From Pleurodeles waltl (Eukaryota; Chordata; Amphibia; Caudata; Salamandridae): a DNA stretch of 64,000 bases. Numbering within the stretch: position 1 is the stretch's first letter; each line of letters opens with the position of its first letter. Under the pieces are notes generated by a model that worked only from the letters and a program-made list of their open reading frames with translations, was not told the DNA's origin and did no database searches. This document shows, one piece after another, positions 12,267 to 23,747 of the stretch. A program made the translations under genes and the position numbers. The DNA is taken from NCBI RefSeq assembly GCF_031143425.1, contig NC_090446.1, positions 658,213,717 through 658,277,716 of the forward strand, read 5' to 3'.

Positions 12267-13173
12267 GGGCCGTATTTTTACTTTTTGGCGCACAACTGCG
12301 CCAACGCAGTTGTGCGTCAAAAAATTTAACGCCGGCTAACGCCATTCCAAAGCACCATGCGGGCGCCGTATTTATGGAATGACGTTAGCCGGCGTAGCTG
12401 ACTGGTGTGCGTCAAAAAAAATGACCCACACCAGGCAGCGCCGGCGTAGGGGAAAATGGAGCTTGGGCGTCAAAGAATGGGGCAAGTCGGTCTGAGGCAA
12501 AAAATCTGCCTCAACCCGATTAGCGCCATTTTTGTTGACTCCCACCCTCCATTGACATGACTCCTGTCTTAGCAAAGACAGGAGTCATGCCCCCTTGCCC
12601 AATGGCCATGCCCAGGGGACTTCCTGGGCATGGTCATTGGGCATAGTGGCATGTAGGGGGGCACAAATCAGGCCCCCCTATGCCACAAAAAAATAATAAT
12701 AATAATACTTACCAGAACTTACCTTAAGTTCCCTCGGATGGGTCCCTCCATCCTTGGGCGTCCTCCTGGGGTGGGCAAGGGGTGGCAGGGGGTGTCCTTG
12801 GGGGCATGGGAGGGCACCTCTGGGCTCCTTCCGAGCCCACAGGTCCCTTAACGCCTGCCCTGACCAGGCGTTAAGAAATGACGCAAAAGCGTCTGGACGT
12901 CATTTTTTTTGACCTGCCCACTCCCGGGCGTCATTTTTGCCCGGGAGTATAAATACGGCGCACATGCCTCGGAGTCATTTTTTAGAAGGGAACGCCTACC
13001 TTGCATGTCATTAACGCAAGGAAGGTGTCCACACAAAAAAATGACGCAAACTCAAAGATCTTTGGCGCTAGACGGGTCTAACGCCAAAGTTTAAATATGG
13101 AGTTAGTTTTGCGTCGGATTTACGTAAAAAAAAACGACGCAAATCCGGCGCAAACAGAGTATAAATATGCCCC
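12267..13173 (+). mobile_element. 907-bp MITE (TSD TAA)
   Basis: The ends are GGGCCGTATTTTTAC and GTATAAATATGCCCC, flanked by TAA at 12,264-12,266 and 13,174-13,176. The sequence contains many paired 'gacgca/tgcgtc' words and short hairpins. It is non-coding. Confidence 0.8.
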
Positions 13174-13881
13174 TAAACCTAGGGAATGTGACCTATCACG
13201 CGGAGGAGATCTATTAGCCATTTTGGGAAAAATTAGTATAAAAACTAGTCATGATAAATATGACTTTGCTGAACGAGGCACATTCTCTGCAAAAAAGCAG
13301 ATAATAATGAGAAAAGTATAAAAATGTTAGGATCAAAAACTATTAGAAGGACGTTTTTTATTCCAAATAACTTCTGGAAAATAAAAATAAAATCTGTTAT
13401 ATTTATTGTGTTTCCACTGTCTCCTTATACCTTTGATATTATTGGCAAATGCATTTTTTCTAACTCTTCAGCTGGACCACCTTGTAAATCTCAATATAGC
13501 TGCAGAGTATACCCAACATTGCAAAAACGTATGACATTCCGTACATTAGAGACATTTTAGATTTTCAGACATCGGAAATGGAAGAATGGGCCCTGTTTGC
13601 CTATGATGAAGAGTGTCCAGGTTCTAGCAAAGACCATATAAACTTGTCATTGAGTATTCCTATATTGTGTTTAATGCCACCCTAATTTGTGCTTAATGGC
13701 ACCCTTACACTCACTCAGTGTGCTGAGAGGAGACAGGCATGATGGAAAGGAATATTTAAGAAAGAACAAAAACGAGGGTAAGATACAAGTGTCCTGAGAG
13801 AGAAGTGATTTTCTCCAAACATCCTTACCCCTTATGAGCCAAAGCGATATTATGCAATGTGTAGTCAAACTTCGGCATTAT
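13174..13881. other. No feature seen
   Basis: AT-rich unique-looking sequence between a MITE and Harbinger A; no gene or repeat supported. Confidence 0.5.
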
Positions 13882-14212
13882 GGGGGTCATTACAACCCTG
13901 GCGGATGGTGTTAAAGGTGCGGTAATACCGCAAACAGGACGGCGAAAAAAAAAAAGAGAATTATGACCGTGGCGGAAACCGCCAACATAGACAGCCATTT
14001 TAACACTCCGACCGCCACAGCGGTACAGACAAGCAGCGTGGCGGTCACCGCCAACAGACAGGCGGAAGACAACGTACCGCCCACAGTATCACAACTCGCC
14101 AATCCGCCACCTTTTCCGGGGCGGATTCACCGTGGATAAAAACACGGCGGAAACAGCTTTTGAAATGGGAAAACTCTCACCTTCTGCACATCCCACGAGG
14201 AAGGAGGACACC

Positions 14213-17200
14213 ATGGAGCCAGAATTACAAATCCTACCTGCCCTTGTCTTCCTGCTCATTTATGAACACCAGCAACGGCGGTGCCGAAGACAACGGTGAG
14301 TACTGCACCTACAACATAGGGGAGGCAAAAGTCAGAGACACACACACGCAAAACACCCACCCCCACCCTTGCACATTATAACACACACAGCTATGCATGT
14401 CAAAACATCACAGTAACAACCCACAACGCCCCCGGAAGAATGCAAAGACCAAAGGAAATCAGTCGAAAAATTGTAATGTATCAAAATACATGTACCAAAT
14501 ATATACAGATAATTATATACACATTCAAAAGTATATACATTACGCGAAGCAGTGCAGGTATGCACATATCAATGTCCGTGCACCACTGGGCCAAAAATGC
14601 TTGGGCGAGGCCCCCACACGATACCTCTCCACAAACGGAGAGAACACTGCTGGGGCATCAGATAGAAATACAACAGGCACCTCAGGGGGAAGGGAAGGGG
14701 GGGGCACCTCAGCCGGATTACAGAACCACGCCAGATCCACGACGGGGCTCCATGCCCATTGATGTATCCTGGGGAGTGCAAAGTCACAGTCTCTCAAGTC
14801 TCTACAGTGGGTGGGTTGCCCACTGTTACATCCTGGGGAGTGCAAAGCCACAATCTCTCAAGTCTCTACAGTGGGTGGTTTGCCCACTGTACCATCCTGG
14901 GGAGTGCAAAGCCACAGTCTCTCAAGTCTCTACAGTGGGTGGGTAGCCCACTGTTACATCCTGGGGAGTGCAAAGCCACAGTCTCTCAAGTCTCTGCAGT
15001 GGGTGGGTTGCCCACTGTACCATCCTGGGGAGTGCAAAGCCACAGTCTCTCAAGTGTCTACAGTGGGTGGGTTGCCCACTGTACCATCCTGGGGAGTGCA
15101 AAGCCACAGTCTCTCAAGTCTCTACAGTGGGTGGGTTGCCCACTGTTACATCCTGGGGAGTGCAAAGCCACAGTCTCTCAAGTCTCTACAGTGGGTGGTT
15201 TGCCCACTGTACCATTCTGGGGAGTGCTAGGCCACAGTCTCTCAAGTCTCTACAGTGGGTGGCTTGCCCACTGTTACATCCTGGGGAGTGCAAAGCCACA
15301 GTCTCTCAAGTGGATAACAGTCTCCAACGGTTCTGGAGGGTGAATGGTGCCCACACTGCATTTAGCTCCCCGTGACGGTTCCTGTATCGTCACAGTCCCA
15401 GCTGTACATGGGATAACGATGCTTGATGTGGCGGTGTTTCCTTGTTCAGCGGTGCTATGCCATGGCGGTCTCTGATCTTTTCAGCGGTTCTCTGCCCTGT
15501 TCAGCGGTGCTATGCCCTGTTCAGCGGTCTTCACCATGGTGGTGATTCCCTTGTTCAGCGGTGCTTTGCCATGGCGGTCTCTGATCTATTCAGCGGTTCT
15601 CTGCCCTGTTCAGCGGTGCTGTGCCCTGTTCAGCGGTCTTCACCATGGCGGTGATTCCCTTGTTCAGCGGTGCTTTACCATGGCGGTCTCTGATCTGTGC
15701 ATTGGTGTGTGGCATGACGGTCCCTCATTTTCCAGCGGGGCTGTGGCAGCTGGGGCCCTCCTGGGCACTGACTTTGGCGGTGGTCTCCTGACCAGTGACG
15801 ATACTCATGCCCTTCTGGGCAATGACTCTGGCGGTGGTCTCCTGACCAGTGACGATACTCGTGCCCTCCAGGGCAATGACTCTGGCGGTGGTCTCCTGAC
15901 CAGTGACGATACTCGTGCCCTCCTGGGCAATGACTCTGGCGGTGGTCTCCTGACCAGTGACGATACTCGTGCCCTCCTGGGCAATGCCCTCCTGGGCAAT
16001 GACTCTGGCGGTGGTCTCCTGACCAGTGACGATACTCGTGCCCTCCTGGGCACTGACTCTGGCAGTGGTCTCCTGACCAGTGATGACGGTGCTGGCGGTG
16101 GCGTCCCGGCCGCCAGGGAGGATGGCGCCCTTCTCCGCCGTGCTGCTCTCACCATACTGTGCAGACTTACTCCGGCCCTTCACCACCTTTGGAGGAGTCA
16201 CAGCTGACTCTGCAATCCCCCTGGGACCCTTGTGACCAGTTTTGCCGCCAGGAGTCTTCAACCTATCCCGTCGGCCACTTTCCAACTTTGGGTGCTTTAC
16301 AGGGGGTGGACTGGCAGTGCTTTGGCTCCGTGTCACACTGCCAGCCCTGGTGGCCGGTGCACTCCACACACCTTGAACACGCACCACTGGTACAGGAGTC
16401 TTTTTGGCTGAGGTGCTACTACGGGACTTATGAATTGGAGGGGTGGGGATGGGGGCAAAGAGGTCAACGTTGCTGAGGGAGAGTTTATGACGAAGACTGG
16501 GATGGGTAGCTGGAGGGGGTCTGGGAGTGGAGGAAGAGGAGGTGGTTGTAGGAGGTGTAACTTTAGGTGTTTTGGGTGCAGGTGCAGGTACTGGAGGCTG
16601 TTGTGTGGTGGATGGATGTTGGGTGTGTGGGTGCCCGCATTTGTGTACTTTGGGAGGGGACGTCACAGACACACTGGCAGAGGACACAGGGGATGTGTAA
16701 ATGGGAGTGGGGGTGGTGAGTGCAGGTGAGCGGGGTGTGGTGCTGGGTGTTCTGGTGCGGGTCCTAGTGCCTGTAGATGTAGTGCATGCAGGTGAGAGTG
16801 TAGACGACACTGGGAGGGAGGAGGGAGACGATGAGGAGGGGGACACAGTGGAGTCAGTGGATGTTGCTGTGTCTGTATGTGGGTGATGCTTTTGTGAGTG
16901 CCTGTGGGATGTGTGGTGCCTATGTTTGCTTGAGCTACTTTTGTGTGTTGAGGTGTGTGCATGCTTGTCTGTTGGTGTGCTTGGGATAGGCTGGGGTACA
17001 GGGGATTGGGTCTGGGTGGAGGAAGTTGGAGGGGGGAGGCTAGAGACAGGGACAATGGCTGCCATCAGTGCTGAGGCCAGAGATTGCAGGGTTCGATGAA
17101 GGGCAGCCTGAACAGAATGAATGCCCTCCAGGAATGCATTACCGTGTTGCAACTGCCTTTCTACACCCTGGATGGCATTCACAATGGTAGACTGCCCAAC

Positions 17201-20069
17201 AGTGAGGGACCTGAGGAGGTCAATGGCCTCCTCAATGAGGGCAGCAGGGGTGACAGGGGCAGGGGCTGAGGTGCCTGGGGCGAAGGTGATGCCCACCCTC
17301 CTGGGTGAGCGGGCACGGGGCGAACGCTGAGAAGCTGCTGGGAGGGCGGTGCTGGTAGGGGAGGTGGCGGCTGTACCTGTAGAAGTGTGGGGCACAGATG
17401 GTGCCGCCACCACAAGGGAGCTCCCATCGGCGGACGAGTCCGTGTCACTGTTTGGGGATCTGGTGCCCGACGTGAAGCTCCCCTCGCCTTCCGTCCCACT
17501 GGTGCATTCTGAGTCCATGGTGTGGCCCTCCATGGCCATGTGGGATGCAGCTCCCTCGTGCTCCGATGCCACTGTACCTCCGCCTGATGATGCTGATGCA
17601 CAAAAGAACATGGAGAGAAGAAAAAGGGGGGGGGGAGACGACAGAAGAAAGACAGGTTGAGTGCATGGCATACCGCTACCGTTGGCGGACAATACAGACA
17701 CATCAGCCCCCTGCACTACGCCGTGCTCCTGGCCTCTACAGATGCAATTCCTGGGATCTGGCCTACATGGCTATGGTGGACATCTGCACACATGGATGCC
17801 ACAGGGGCATGTATACCTGTACTTGGCACTCTACTGCGGTGGGGTGGTGTGCCACATGGCCTGCATTAAGGAGGGGCCTAGCCTATGGAAGTCGCCCTGG
17901 CCTAGGGAATCCCACGACCCTCCTCCTACACCTAGACCCCTCAACTGCGCGCAAAGTCCCCAGAATGATTGTGTACTCACCCCCTTGTGTCTGCTGTGAT
18001 GCCCTCAAGCGCCCATCCAACTCAGGGTAGGCCACCGCCAGGATCCGGAACATCAGGGGTGTCATGGTGCGACGGGCACTCCTCCCACGTTGGGAGGCCA
18101 TCCCCAGCTGAGCCTCCGCCGTCTTCTTGCTCCAGCGGCGAATGTCCTCCCATCTTTTCTGGCAGTGGGTGCCCCGTCTCTGGTGGACCCCCAGGGTCCG
18201 TACGTCCTTGGCGATGGCATGCCAAATGTCCTTCTTCTCGTGGGCGCTGACCTACATGACATGCACAGGGGAAGAAGAGAAGTCATTAGCAAGCGCACCG
18301 TCGAAGTGAGTGGCCCCCATCCATGCCCTTGCCGTGTGGCACATGCATTCACAGTCCTTCATGTTCACTGCACTCTGTCCCCTTCCCTCTTACAACCAGC
18401 ACTCTCCACCCAGGCATAGCCCATACAACGTGCTCCCTGTCTACTTACCTGTTGGTCTGGAGGACCGTAGAGTAGCGTGTACTGGGGGAGGACCCCGTCC
18501 ACGAGCTTCTCCAACTCCTGAGCAGTGAAGGCAGGGGCCCTTTCCCCAGATGCAGCAGCCATTGTCTCTTCCAGACCGAGGTCACAGCAGCACTTGCAGT
18601 GTAGGTCCTCTCCTGTCGAAGATCAGGTATCAAGTGATTGAACAGATAGAAAATGGTGGTCACGTCCGTGGCAGTAACGTCCGCGGCGGTGCGTCTCATC
18701 ACCGCCGGCGCACTTCATCATTGGCTCCTGGGACCCATAGTGTCCAATGTTAACCAATGCAGCTTTGCGTCGCGGTCTTCGCCCGCCTACCGCGACGGTG
18801 TACAACGCCAGCGCAGTTACCTCACATCCCACTGTCCCAGTTTAGAGGTCAGGCAGCCGCCATTTCAGGGGCCCACATGGCTTAATTTGCAACTGCGTCA
18901 CACATACCTAGGCCTACAGTCGACACACATACAGGAAGATTTTTGTCTTTGGTGTCGTGTTCTGTGTATCTGTGGGTACATACCTGGGATTTTGTTGACT
19001 CTGTTGTCGCTGTTGTCCTTCCTAGGCACCGTCAGCTTGGACATTTGAGAAGATGGCGGAATCCTCCGGTGTACCGACCGCTGGTGGACCTGTTGACAAT
19101 GGAGGAGCGACATTTACTCATCACCTACAGGTTTGACCGTGCCACAATCCAGGAACTGTGTACCCAGTTGGAGCCAGACCTGATGTCACCAATCCGCCAT
19201 CCCCCAGGAATCCCCCCTCAAGTGCAGGTGCTGTCAGTGCTCCTTTTCCTTGCAAGTGGATCGTTTCAGACAACAGTGGCCATGGCATCAGGGATGTCCC
19301 AGCCTATGTTTTCCAACGTGTTGTCTAGAGTGTTGTCTGCCCTGCTGAAACACGTAAGGAGCTACATCGTTTTCCCTCAGGTGCAGGATTTGCCCACAGT
19401 GAAAGGTGACTTCAATGCCCTTGGACATATCCCCAACATCATAGGTGCTATTGATGGAACCCATGTAGCTCTGGCCCCCCCCACAGGAGTGAACAGGTGT
19501 ACAGGAACCGGAAGAGTTATCATTCGATGAATGTACAGATGGTATGTTTGGCAGACCAGTACATCTCCCAGGTAAATGCTATGTTCCCTGGCTCAGTGCA
19601 TGACGCCTACATCCTGCGCAATAGCAGCATCCCTTATATGATGGGTCAACTCCAGAGGCACAGTGTGTGGCTATTGGGGGACTCTGGTTACCCCAACTTG
19701 TCCTGGCTATTGACCCCAGTGAGGAATCTCAGGACCAGGGCAGAGGAACGCTACAATGAGGCCCAGGGGCGGACTAGGAGGGTGATCGAACGCACCTTCG
19801 GCCTCCTGAAGGCCAGGTTCAGGTGCCTCCATATGACAGGTGGTTCCCTATTCTACTCACCAAGGAAGGTGTGCCAGATCATCATCGCCTGCTCGATGCT
19901 TCACAATCTTGCTTTGAGATGCCAGGTGCCTTTTCTGCAGGAGGATGGTCCAGATGGCGGTGTTGTGGCAGCTGTGGAGCCTGCGGAGCCTGTGGACAGT
20001 GATGAGGAGGACGCTGAGGAAGAAGACATAGACAACAGGGAGTCAGTCATACGGCAATATTTCCAGTGA
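14213..20069 (+). CDS. Harbinger A transposase (2 exons, apparent -1 frameshift)
   Basis: A DDE nuclease of the PIF/Harbinger family (HARBI1-like). Exon 1 (14,213-14,295) encodes 27 residues with a hydrophobic stretch and then an Arg-rich run. It ends at a gtgagt donor with two spare bases. These join in phase to exon 2 (19,026-20,069) after a polypyrimidine tract and cctag acceptor. The catalytic residues are the Asp in GAIDGTH (19,453-19,455), the Asp in GSVHDAY (19,602-19,604) and the Glu in RRVIERTF (19,788-19,790). The acidic C-terminus ends in IRQYFQ. One break exists: an 8-C run at 19,475-19,482 puts the second half in the -1 frame, and the same break is present in B. Read through, the protein is about 375 aa. 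The 4.7-kb intron contains another gene on the opposite strand. The protein probably needs the Myb-like partner for nuclear entry and end binding, as known for other Harbinger elements. Confidence 0.8.
14756..15312. repeat. 64-bp tandem repeat, 9 copies
   Basis: Units recur exactly 64 bp apart, at 14,769, 14,833, 14,897 and so on to 15,281, using CTGGGGAGTGC as the landmark. Each unit contains a short palindrome around CAGTGGGTGG...CCCACTG. The array lies in the transposase intron near the left end. B has only four units at the same place. Long open frames over the array exist because 64 is not a multiple of 3 and the unit lacks stops; they are not genes. Confidence 0.95.
15441..15705. repeat. 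109-bp tandem repeat, ~2.4 copies
   Basis: The landmark CTTGTTCAGCGGTGCT recurs at 15,441, 15,550 and 15,659. The unit itself contains repeated 'gttcagcggt' sub-motifs. It lies just downstream (on the minus strand) of the antisense gene's stop codon. I do not see it in B. Confidence 0.9.
15725..18562 (-). CDS. Antisense Myb/SANT-like protein with repetitive tail, nested in transposase intron (3 exons)
   Basis: Exon 1 is 18,562-18,449 (38 codons, phase 0, gtaagt donor). Exon 2 is 18,251-17,981 (90 codons plus 1 base, gtgagt donor). Exon 3 is 17,592-15,725 (acceptor gcatcag). The phases fit and give an intact 750-aa frame. Residues about 10-110 resemble the Myb/SANT-like trihelix fold: FTAQELEKLV, then a Trp in KKDIWHAI and an HCQKRWEDIRRW helix. 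Residues about 245-300 hold a conserved helix-prone block containing EEAIDLL and VGQSTIVNAIQGVERQL. Most of the rest is Ser/Thr/Pro-rich with His/Lys clusters. About residues 627-740 are six 18-residue repeats around VTGQETTARVIA. The same exon structure is found in B and C. It is probably a DNA-binding accessory protein of the transposon (inference); no function is known to me. Confidence 0.75.
15735..16090 (-). repeat. 54-bp coding VNTR in the antisense gene
   Basis: Six in-frame copies of a 54-bp (18-codon) unit code the C-terminal repeats. One copy carries an extra 15 bp that adds IAQEG. All copies keep the reading frame, which argues for selection on the protein or for recent expansion. 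The homologous gene in B has an unrelated 30-bp array at this position. Confidence 0.9.
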
Positions 20070-20358
20070 CACACAGATGAGAACAGTTTTCTTTTTACCA
20101 TTACATTCACTTTCACAGTTCTACCTCTATCCTGTCTGTCATTTCATAGCAGTATTTGGTCACTGAGTTGTACCTTTCCATTACGGTTTCACAGGTGTGG
20201 TTAGCAACGTGTGTCATCTTCTTGCATCCTTCAAGGACTTGTGATTTGTGACATAGGTATGTTGGCTATAAAAATGGAAAGCATGTTGACACTGTCATTG
20301 ATTATACATATTTACCAAATCACAGACTGACTCCAGATTGTTTTGTGGTTCAAGGGTG

Positions 20359-20364
20359 TTTATT
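20359..20364 (-). terminator. Poly(A) signal AATAAA for the Myb-like gene
   Basis: AATAAA reads on the minus strand about 190 nt past the stop of the 402-aa Myb-like gene. A similar AAATAAA lies at the matching place in B (near 40,031-40,037). This is a plausible 3' end for that transcript. Confidence 0.5.
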
Positions 20365-20550
20365 GGATTGCTCCAAAATTGAGGGGGTAGTGATATGGTG
20401 ATGGGGGACGGTGGAGGAATGTCCATGGCAGAGTCCAGTCTATTAGTCTCACAGGTGCATTGCCCATATGGGCATAGGAAGTGGAGCTGGGGCAGTTCCA
20501 ATCGGGACAGGGTAACAAAGTGGGACAGGGGGAGGACAATCAGGGTGGTC

Positions 20551-22086
20551 TCATTTCCTGGCGGGGGTCTTGCCATCTTGCTCTGTCCTGTTCCTGGATC
20601 TCAGGGACCGCTTGCGAGGAGGTTGTCCGTCTGCAGGGGGTGGGGTGCTGGTGTGGTGGTCCTGTGGCGGGGCGTCCTGTCCACTAGCGCCGGCGGAGGT
20701 GGTGGACAGTTCATCGTCCATGCTAGTGTCAGGGGCCCCTTGGAGTGCCACAGTGTCCCTCATGGTCTTTTGTATGTCCTTCAGCACCCCTACGATGGTG
20801 CCCAGGGGGGAGCTGATGGTTCTGAGCTCCTCCCTGAACCCCATATACAGTTCGTCCTGCAGGCGCTGGGTCTCCTGAAACTTGGCCAGGACCGTCGCCA
20901 TCGTCTCCTGGGAGTGGTGGTATGCTCCCATGATGGAGGAGAGGGCCTCGTGGAGAGTGGGTTCCCTTGGCCTGTCCGCCCCCTGTCGCACAGCAGCCCT
21001 CCCAGTTCCCCTGTGTTCCTGTGCCTCCGTCCCCTGGACCGTGTGCCCACTACCACTGCCCCCAGGTCCCTGTTGTTGTTGGGGTGGTGGGTTATCCTGG
21101 GTACCCTGTAGTGGTGGACACACTGCTGATTGACGTGTCCTGGGGACGGAGGTATGGGCCCGTTGGGTGGGTGCTGTGCTGGTGTTACCAGAGGGTGGAA
21201 GCTCTGTGGTGGCCTGTGCCTGTGCCTGTGTGAGGGTAACCGACTGTCCCGAGGCCCCCGATGGTCCGGGCTGGTCATCAGTATCCAGTAGGGCAGAGCT
21301 GCTGTCATCACTGTGGGCCTCTTCTGTGGGTGGAATGGAGTTGTCTGGACCCTCCGGTGTGGTGACGTTCTGTAGTGGTCCTGCAGGGGTGTAAAAGCAT
21401 GATTATTGCATGTGTGTGTGTCATGGTGTGCAATGGGTGGGTGACCGTGTACCCCAGTGCAAGCATTCGTGTGTGGGGGCTTGTGTCATGATGGTTAGGG
21501 GGTTGTTATGGGTATGTGCAGTGAGCATGCTTTAGCGATGGGTGACCATGCTTAGTTGTGTCATGCAGGGCTTGGTGTTGGGATGTATGGTTTGTGTTAT
21601 GAGTACAATAGTGAGGAGTTGGAGTGATAGGGGAGGGGGTGAGGGCGGGGGGGGGGGTGATGGCATGCAGGTAGGATGGGGGGTATAATAGTTGAGATTT
21701 AATTTACCAGTGTCCATTCCTCCACTGACTCCTCCGAGGCCCTCAGGATGCATAATGGTCAAGACTTGCTCCTCCCATGTTGTTAGTTGTGGGGGAGGAG
21801 GTGAGGGTCCGCCACCAGTCCTCTGTACCGCAATGTTGTGCCTGGAGACCGTTGAACGCACCTTCCCCCGTAGGTCGTTCCACCTCTTCATGATGGCCTC
21901 CCGATTTCTTGGATGCTGTCCCACAGCGTTGACCCTGTCCACGATTCTTTGCCATAGCTCCATCTTCCTAGCTATGGATGTGTGCTGCACCTGTGAGCCA
22001 AATAGCTGTGGCTCTACCTGTAGGATTTCCTCCACCATGACCCTGATCTCCTCCTCGGAAAACCTGGGGTGTCTTTGGCGTGACAT
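20551..22086 (-). CDS. Harbinger A Myb/SANT-like DNA-binding protein (2 exons)
   Basis: The second standard Harbinger protein, expected to bind the transposon ends and bring the nuclease to the nucleus. Exon 1 is 22,086-21,708 and ends ACTG before gtaaat. Exon 2 is 21,380-20,551, after a ctgcag acceptor. The phase fits and the frame is intact over 402 aa. Residues about 5-80 form the Myb/SANT-like domain (RHPRFSEEEIRVMVEEI, then MELWQRIVDRVNAV and IMKRWNDLRGKV). A short motif LTTWEEQVL follows before the splice. A Ser/Pro/Gln linker, a probable coiled coil (about 255-320, ETMATVLAKFQETQRLQDEL) and a basic tail (PPRKRSLRSRN) complete it. It converges on the transposase with 481 bp between the two stop codons. 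Confidence 0.85.
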
Positions 22087-22558
22087 GAGGTGGTGTGGGT
22101 GATGTGTGGGGTGATGTAAGTGTTGATGTGTGTGGTGATGTGTAGTGGTGTGTGGTGTATTGTGTGTGTAATGTTGTGTGGGTGGTGGTGTGGTGTGCCT
22201 CTGTGTGGTGGGGTTGTCTATTGCTTTGCTCTCTCTGTCGCCTTCGTCTCTAATTTTTGGTCGTAAGGGTTTGTGGGTGATGTGGGTGTGTGTTTTATAT
22301 TGCAATGGGTGTGTGGGAGTGGTGTGTGTATGTGTATCAGGTGTGTGTATTTGGAATTGTCCAATGTGGCGGTGTTTTGGAGATGTGTGTGTATTTTGAG
22401 CGCAGCGGTGTGTACCGCCAATGGAATACCGCGGTTGAAAGACCTCCGCGTTGATTCGTGGGTCGTGATAGCATGGGCGTGTTTCTGTTGGCGTGACTGT
22501 GGATGTTTTGTTTTCGCCAGTTTATCACTGACCTTTGGTGTGGCGGTAATTTTGACCT

Positions 22559-23747
22559 TTCCTGCAGCATAATTCCAATGGCCCTGCATATAACTAAAGC
22601 ACTTCTACAGTATTTACATTCTTTCTCTATCTGCAGCAAAAAATGACAATGGTGCCATTTAGCATCCTAATTTAAATCTGCCATGCTAATTACAATAAAA
22701 TATCACTTTCATGACCCCACCACCAGAGGTGCTGTCTGGCTAAGACAATTCCCCCAAAAAAGACACAAGGCAGCCATGGAGCAGTAACGAGAAAAATAAA
22801 CTAGAAGGGTCACCTGCTCACACAGGGAGAATTTCCTTGCTGAACATGTAGGTGGAGAATTTTCATCAGTTCTACTTGCACGTCCATTTAAATTGTCAAA
22901 ACAAAAATCAATGTTCCATGAATGTCATTTATCAAAAGCTTACTCTGGCTTGCCAGTTGGCATCCAACTACTGCCCTCACGTCATCTCTGGAACTGAGTT
23001 TGCCACATTTCTTAGACCCTTGTTTAAGTTTTGAGATTATAGAAATGCCCGTTGATGTTACTTCAATAAGATTTTAGGAAAGTACTCAATTTTTTTAACA
23101 TGCCAATTCTGCGTCTGTTAGTAATAATTTTGTGACCGTTCAAATAATTTAAAAATACCCTTGAAAATATTTTGTCTTGGAATATTCGGATGCATGTTTA
23201 CCATTCAAATGGAAACAATAGTGGCTTTTGCCACCATCTGTGTCACTAAAACACGATTAGGTGTTTTTATCTAATGGTCAGCATAACAAAATGTGTGTTG
23301 CGAATGCGTGAAGGGCGGTGATCAGCACACACTACTATTTCTGCCTATGATTTAAAATTGTGTCTCAAATCTGGAACAACACAGATTTCATTCCCCATGT
23401 TTATCTGCATGACAATTTACAAATATGCTGAGGAGATTGTGCACATAAAGATTTGCATTAAAGGGAATATTACGCAGTAGAACCAGTCACAAAAACATTA
23501 ATCTCAACTGCATGGAAAAAAACAATTCATGATAAAAGCCCATATTATATAGTGCAATAATACATTTTTTTGCTTCCCATTTGCACTGCACTCATTACGA
23601 AGCAGTAGAAGTTTTGCTTAAATTCTGTACTTTCCATGCCTTACTCTTATTCTAGCCCTTGGACAGCAAATACAAGGTAAGGTATGGAGGCAATAATGTT
23701 GGTACCCACCCCTGTGATGTTGTTAGAGGACAAAGGGTATTTGATGT
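22559..23747. other. No feature seen
   Basis: AT-rich unique-looking sequence after the truncated end of Harbinger A. No gene, RNA or repeat supported. Confidence 0.5.

Larger units (their letters stand above)
13882..22558. mobile_element. Harbinger A (PIF/Harbinger DNA transposon, three genes, right end truncated)
   Basis: The left end GGGGGTCATTACAACCCTGGCGG matches the ends of Harbinger B. The element carries a D-D-E transposase (+), a Myb/SANT-like gene (-) to its right, and a third gene (-) inside the transposase intron. Compared with B, the last ~140 bp including the right terminal repeat is missing, and similarity fades near 22,558, so no target duplication can be read. The element is about 8.7 kb, similar to B without its insertion (about 8.3 kb). 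Loss of the right end would prevent its own movement even if its proteins work. Confidence 0.85.

Noticed and set aside
14759..15375. Open frames of 135-194 codons over the 64-bp array
   Set aside because: The unit lacks stops in all three plus-strand frames, and its 64-bp period cycles them; the protein is only the repeat.
15512..16207. 231-codon plus-strand frame
   Set aside because: It is the antisense shadow of the VNTR-coding exon of the minus-strand gene, which has splice and domain support.
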